A stretch of 6,090 nucleotides of DNA from positions 1-6,090 of the forward strand of contig JAJXTA010000198.1 of NCBI GenBank assembly GCA_021784265.1, given 5' to 3'. This document shows, piece by piece, positions 4,506 to 6,090 of this stretch. Under the pieces are notes generated by a model. The model saw only the letters and a list, made by a program, of their open reading frames with translations, had not been told where the DNA came from and ran no database searches. Made by a program: the position numbers and the translations under genes. The stretch's first letter is position 1. Every line of letters starts with the position of its first letter. This stretch comes from a bacterium (GTDB lineage: Bacteria; Verrucomicrobiota; Verrucomicrobiia; Limisphaerales; J093).

Positions 4506-6090
4506 ATGCTGACCACAAAAAAGTGGGGCCAGTTGTCGGTGGGCAAGGCCGCGCTCGAGTGCAGCAGACCTGCCGCGAACTCCCCAGCACCCGGCGCCAC
4601 GCTCGAGTTGATCCTCGCGGTCCTCCTCTGGGCTGGGGTGGTGGGCTGCACCCCGGCCGGACCCAAGGCCCTGGCGACTGGGGACCGGCTTTTGCGCGAC
4701 GGCCACGCCGCCGAGGCCATTCCGGCGTTCAAAGAGGCCATCATCCTGCTCTCCACAAACACCCCCGCCTGCGCCCAGGCCTGGAACCACCTCGGCTTGG
4801 CTTATCATTACAGCGGGCGACCCGCGCTGGCCGACTTGGCCTACCAGAAGGCCTTGGAAAAAGACTTCAACCTCTTCGCCGCCCGCTACAATCGCGGCTG
4901 CCTGGCGCTGGAACAGAATAACCTGCCCACGGCCGCCTCCGAACTCATTACCTACGTCACCCACCGCCCCGAACAGGCCCAGGGCTGGCTCCGGCTCGGC
5001 ACCGCCTACCTGCGGCTGCGGCAAGTGGACGCCGCCGAACGCTGCTTCCAGCAGACGCTCAAGCTCAACCCGCGCCAGCCGGAAGCGTGGAACGGGTTGG
5101 GGTTGACCCAGGCCCTCCGCCGCCGCCCGCGGGAGGCCTTCCGCTACCTCCACGCGGCGCTCAAGTGCCAGACCAATTATCCGCCCGCCCTCCTCAACGA
5201 AGCCATCATCGCCCAGGAATACCTCCGGGATTATCCGCTGGCCCTGGAACGCTACAACGCCTACCTCGCCTGCCCGGGAGCCTTGCCGCGGGAGGACGCG
5301 GTGAAAAGCCTGGCCCGCATCCTCGAACTGGAGCTCCACCCACCTCCGCCGGCTCCCGCCCGCGTCGCGGCTCAACCCCCCGCGCCCCACCGGACCAACC
5401 TCGCGGCGGTCAGTTCGTTCGTGGTGGCCTCCAACACCGCCCCGCCCGCGGTCCGGCCCACCGCGGTGGCTGCCGTCACTCCACCCCGGGAAACCCCTCC
5501 CGCGGTGGTGAAGAGCAACCCCCCGCCGGTCGTCACCTCGCCGCCCCCGCCGCCAGCCGAGAGCGCCAAGCCCGCCCCGCGCGAGGCTGCCACTCCGCCG
5601 CGCGAGGTCCCGCCCGCCCCCGCCACCAATCCACCGCCGCCTCCCCTCGAGGTAGTCAAGCTCACCTCGGAACCGACGATACCCCCGGCTCAAGACCTCA
5701 GTTTGCCCGCCGTAGTTCGGCCGCCGACAGCCCCGCCTCAGCCGCCACCGTCGCCGGCGGCGCCGACGGTGACCCAAGCCCCACCGCCGAAGGTCTCGTC
5801 CTCCGCCGACTTTCCGCCCCTGCTCTCGTTGTCCAAGAACAAGGGGGAGAAAGAATCGTTTTTTCGAAGGTTGAATCCACTTCGCTGGGGGCGGGCGATC
5901 GAAAAGGCAAACCCGTTGCGGCTGTTTAGCTCCAAGAAGCAAGCCGAGGCCGGTCAGGACACCACGGAAGCTACCAACTCCCTGCCGACGGCCCCCGTCG
6001 CGACGCCCCCACCGGTCGCGACCCAGCCCGCCCAAGGCGCGCCATTGGCCGACGCTGAACCAGAAGCCGCCGCCCCCGCGCCCACCGCTC
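4506..6090 (+). CDS. TPR lipoprotein-like protein with Pro/Ala-rich tail, 3' end cut by the window
   Basis: The frame is open from 4473 to the window end, 528 codons from ATG 4506, with no stop seen. A hydrophobic segment LILAVLLWAGVVGCTP ends in a lipobox-like VVGC (Cys48). Residues ~52-258 form about six TPRs, e.g. AWNHLGLAYHYSGRPALA (from 92), GWLRLGTAYLRLRQVDAA (about 162) and AWNGLGLTQALRRRPREA (about 195). From ~277 to ~430 the chain is almost all Pro, Ala, Val and Thr. A basic segment ESFFRRLNPLRWGRAI then NPLRLFSSKK follows, then more Pro/Ala-rich sequence. It is probably an exported or envelope-associated scaffold. The start is uncertain: ATG 4488, ATG 4506 and TTG 4608 are in frame, none with a strong ribosome binding site. 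TTG 4608 would give a compact lipoprotein signal (LILAVLL...) but without positive charge. The gene is divergent from DUF362. Confidence 0.82.
   Translation, partial: MLTTKKWGQLSVGKAALECSRPAANSPAPGATLELILAVLLWAGVVGCTPAGPKALATGDRLLRDGHAAEAIPAFKEAIILLSTNTPACAQAWNHLGLAYHYSGRPALADLAYQKALEKDFNLFAARYNRGCLALEQNNLPTAASELITYVTHRPEQAQGWLRLGTAYLRLRQVDAAERCFQQTLKLNPRQPEAWNGLGLTQALRRRPREAFRYLHAALKCQTNYPPALLNEAIIAQEYLRDYPLALERYNAYLACPGALPREDAVKSLARILELELHPPPPAPARVAAQPPAPHRTNLAAVSSFVVASNTAPPAVRPTAVAAVTPPRETPPAVVKSNPPPVVTSPPPPPAESAKPAPREAATPPREVPPAPATNPPPPPLEVVKLTSEPTIPPAQDLSLPAVVRPPTAPPQPPPSPAAPTVTQAPPPKVSSSADFPPLLSLSKNKGEKESFFRRLNPLRWGRAIEKANPLRLFSSKKQAEAGQDTTEATNSLPTAPVATPPPVATQPAQGAPLADAEPEAAAPAPTA

Noticed and set aside
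4448..4762. N-terminal extension of the DUF362 ORF to an ATG at 4762
   Set aside because: The extra ~105 residues precede a good signal peptide, look non-native and overlap the divergent TPR gene.
5337..5800. Tandem DNA repeat in the Pro/Ala-rich coding region
   Set aside because: It is compositional low complexity (CCG/GCC-type codons) without a regular repeat unit.
4491..6035. Minus-strand ORF of 514 codons
   Set aside because: It is antisense to the TPR gene; its long Gly/Arg-rich stretches are the complement of the Pro/Ala-rich tail.

Overview
The window is GC-rich throughout except for the first ~270 bases. Its gene content points to a bacterium of the Verrucomicrobiota, probably near Limisphaerales/Pedosphaerales: a secreted DUF362 protein, a TPR lipoprotein with a Pro/Ala-rich tail, a stand-alone LuxR-type HTH protein, and a TMTC-like membrane protein. 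This placement rests on protein style and gene types, not on a marker gene, so it is tentative.

Layout. Everything left of ~4450 reads on the minus strand. From right to left it holds a DUF362 protein (4447-3422), a Cys-motif protein with a damaged or non-canonical start (open frame ~3459-2695), repeat copy B (2948-2742), a membrane-anchored protein of unknown function (2818-1610), repeat copy A (1537-1333), a small LuxR-type HTH protein (1304-1026), the N-terminal part of a TMTC/PMT-like membrane protein (890-315), and an unrecognised partial ORF running off the left edge (266-1). Right of ~4450 a single plus-strand gene runs off the right edge: a TPR protein with a lipobox, a long Pro/Ala-rich tail and a basic segment (4506-6090).

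The DUF362 and TPR genes are divergent, with under 60 bp between the preferred starts. DUF362 overlaps the next ORF in a stop/start ATGA arrangement, which suggests co-translation. The other minus-strand genes are separated by repeat copies or promoter-like gaps and look like independent units. They do not form a recognisable pathway.

The most unusual element is a ~205 bp direct repeat, about 92% identical by hand count over its best-aligned ~169 bp. Its two copies have the same orientation, and each lies immediately upstream of a different gene. The best-conserved part carries a hairpin. Substitution positions argue against it coding for protein, so it looks like a dispersed regulatory or mobile non-coding module. 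I see no tRNA, rRNA, CRISPR array, transposase or recognised defence system.
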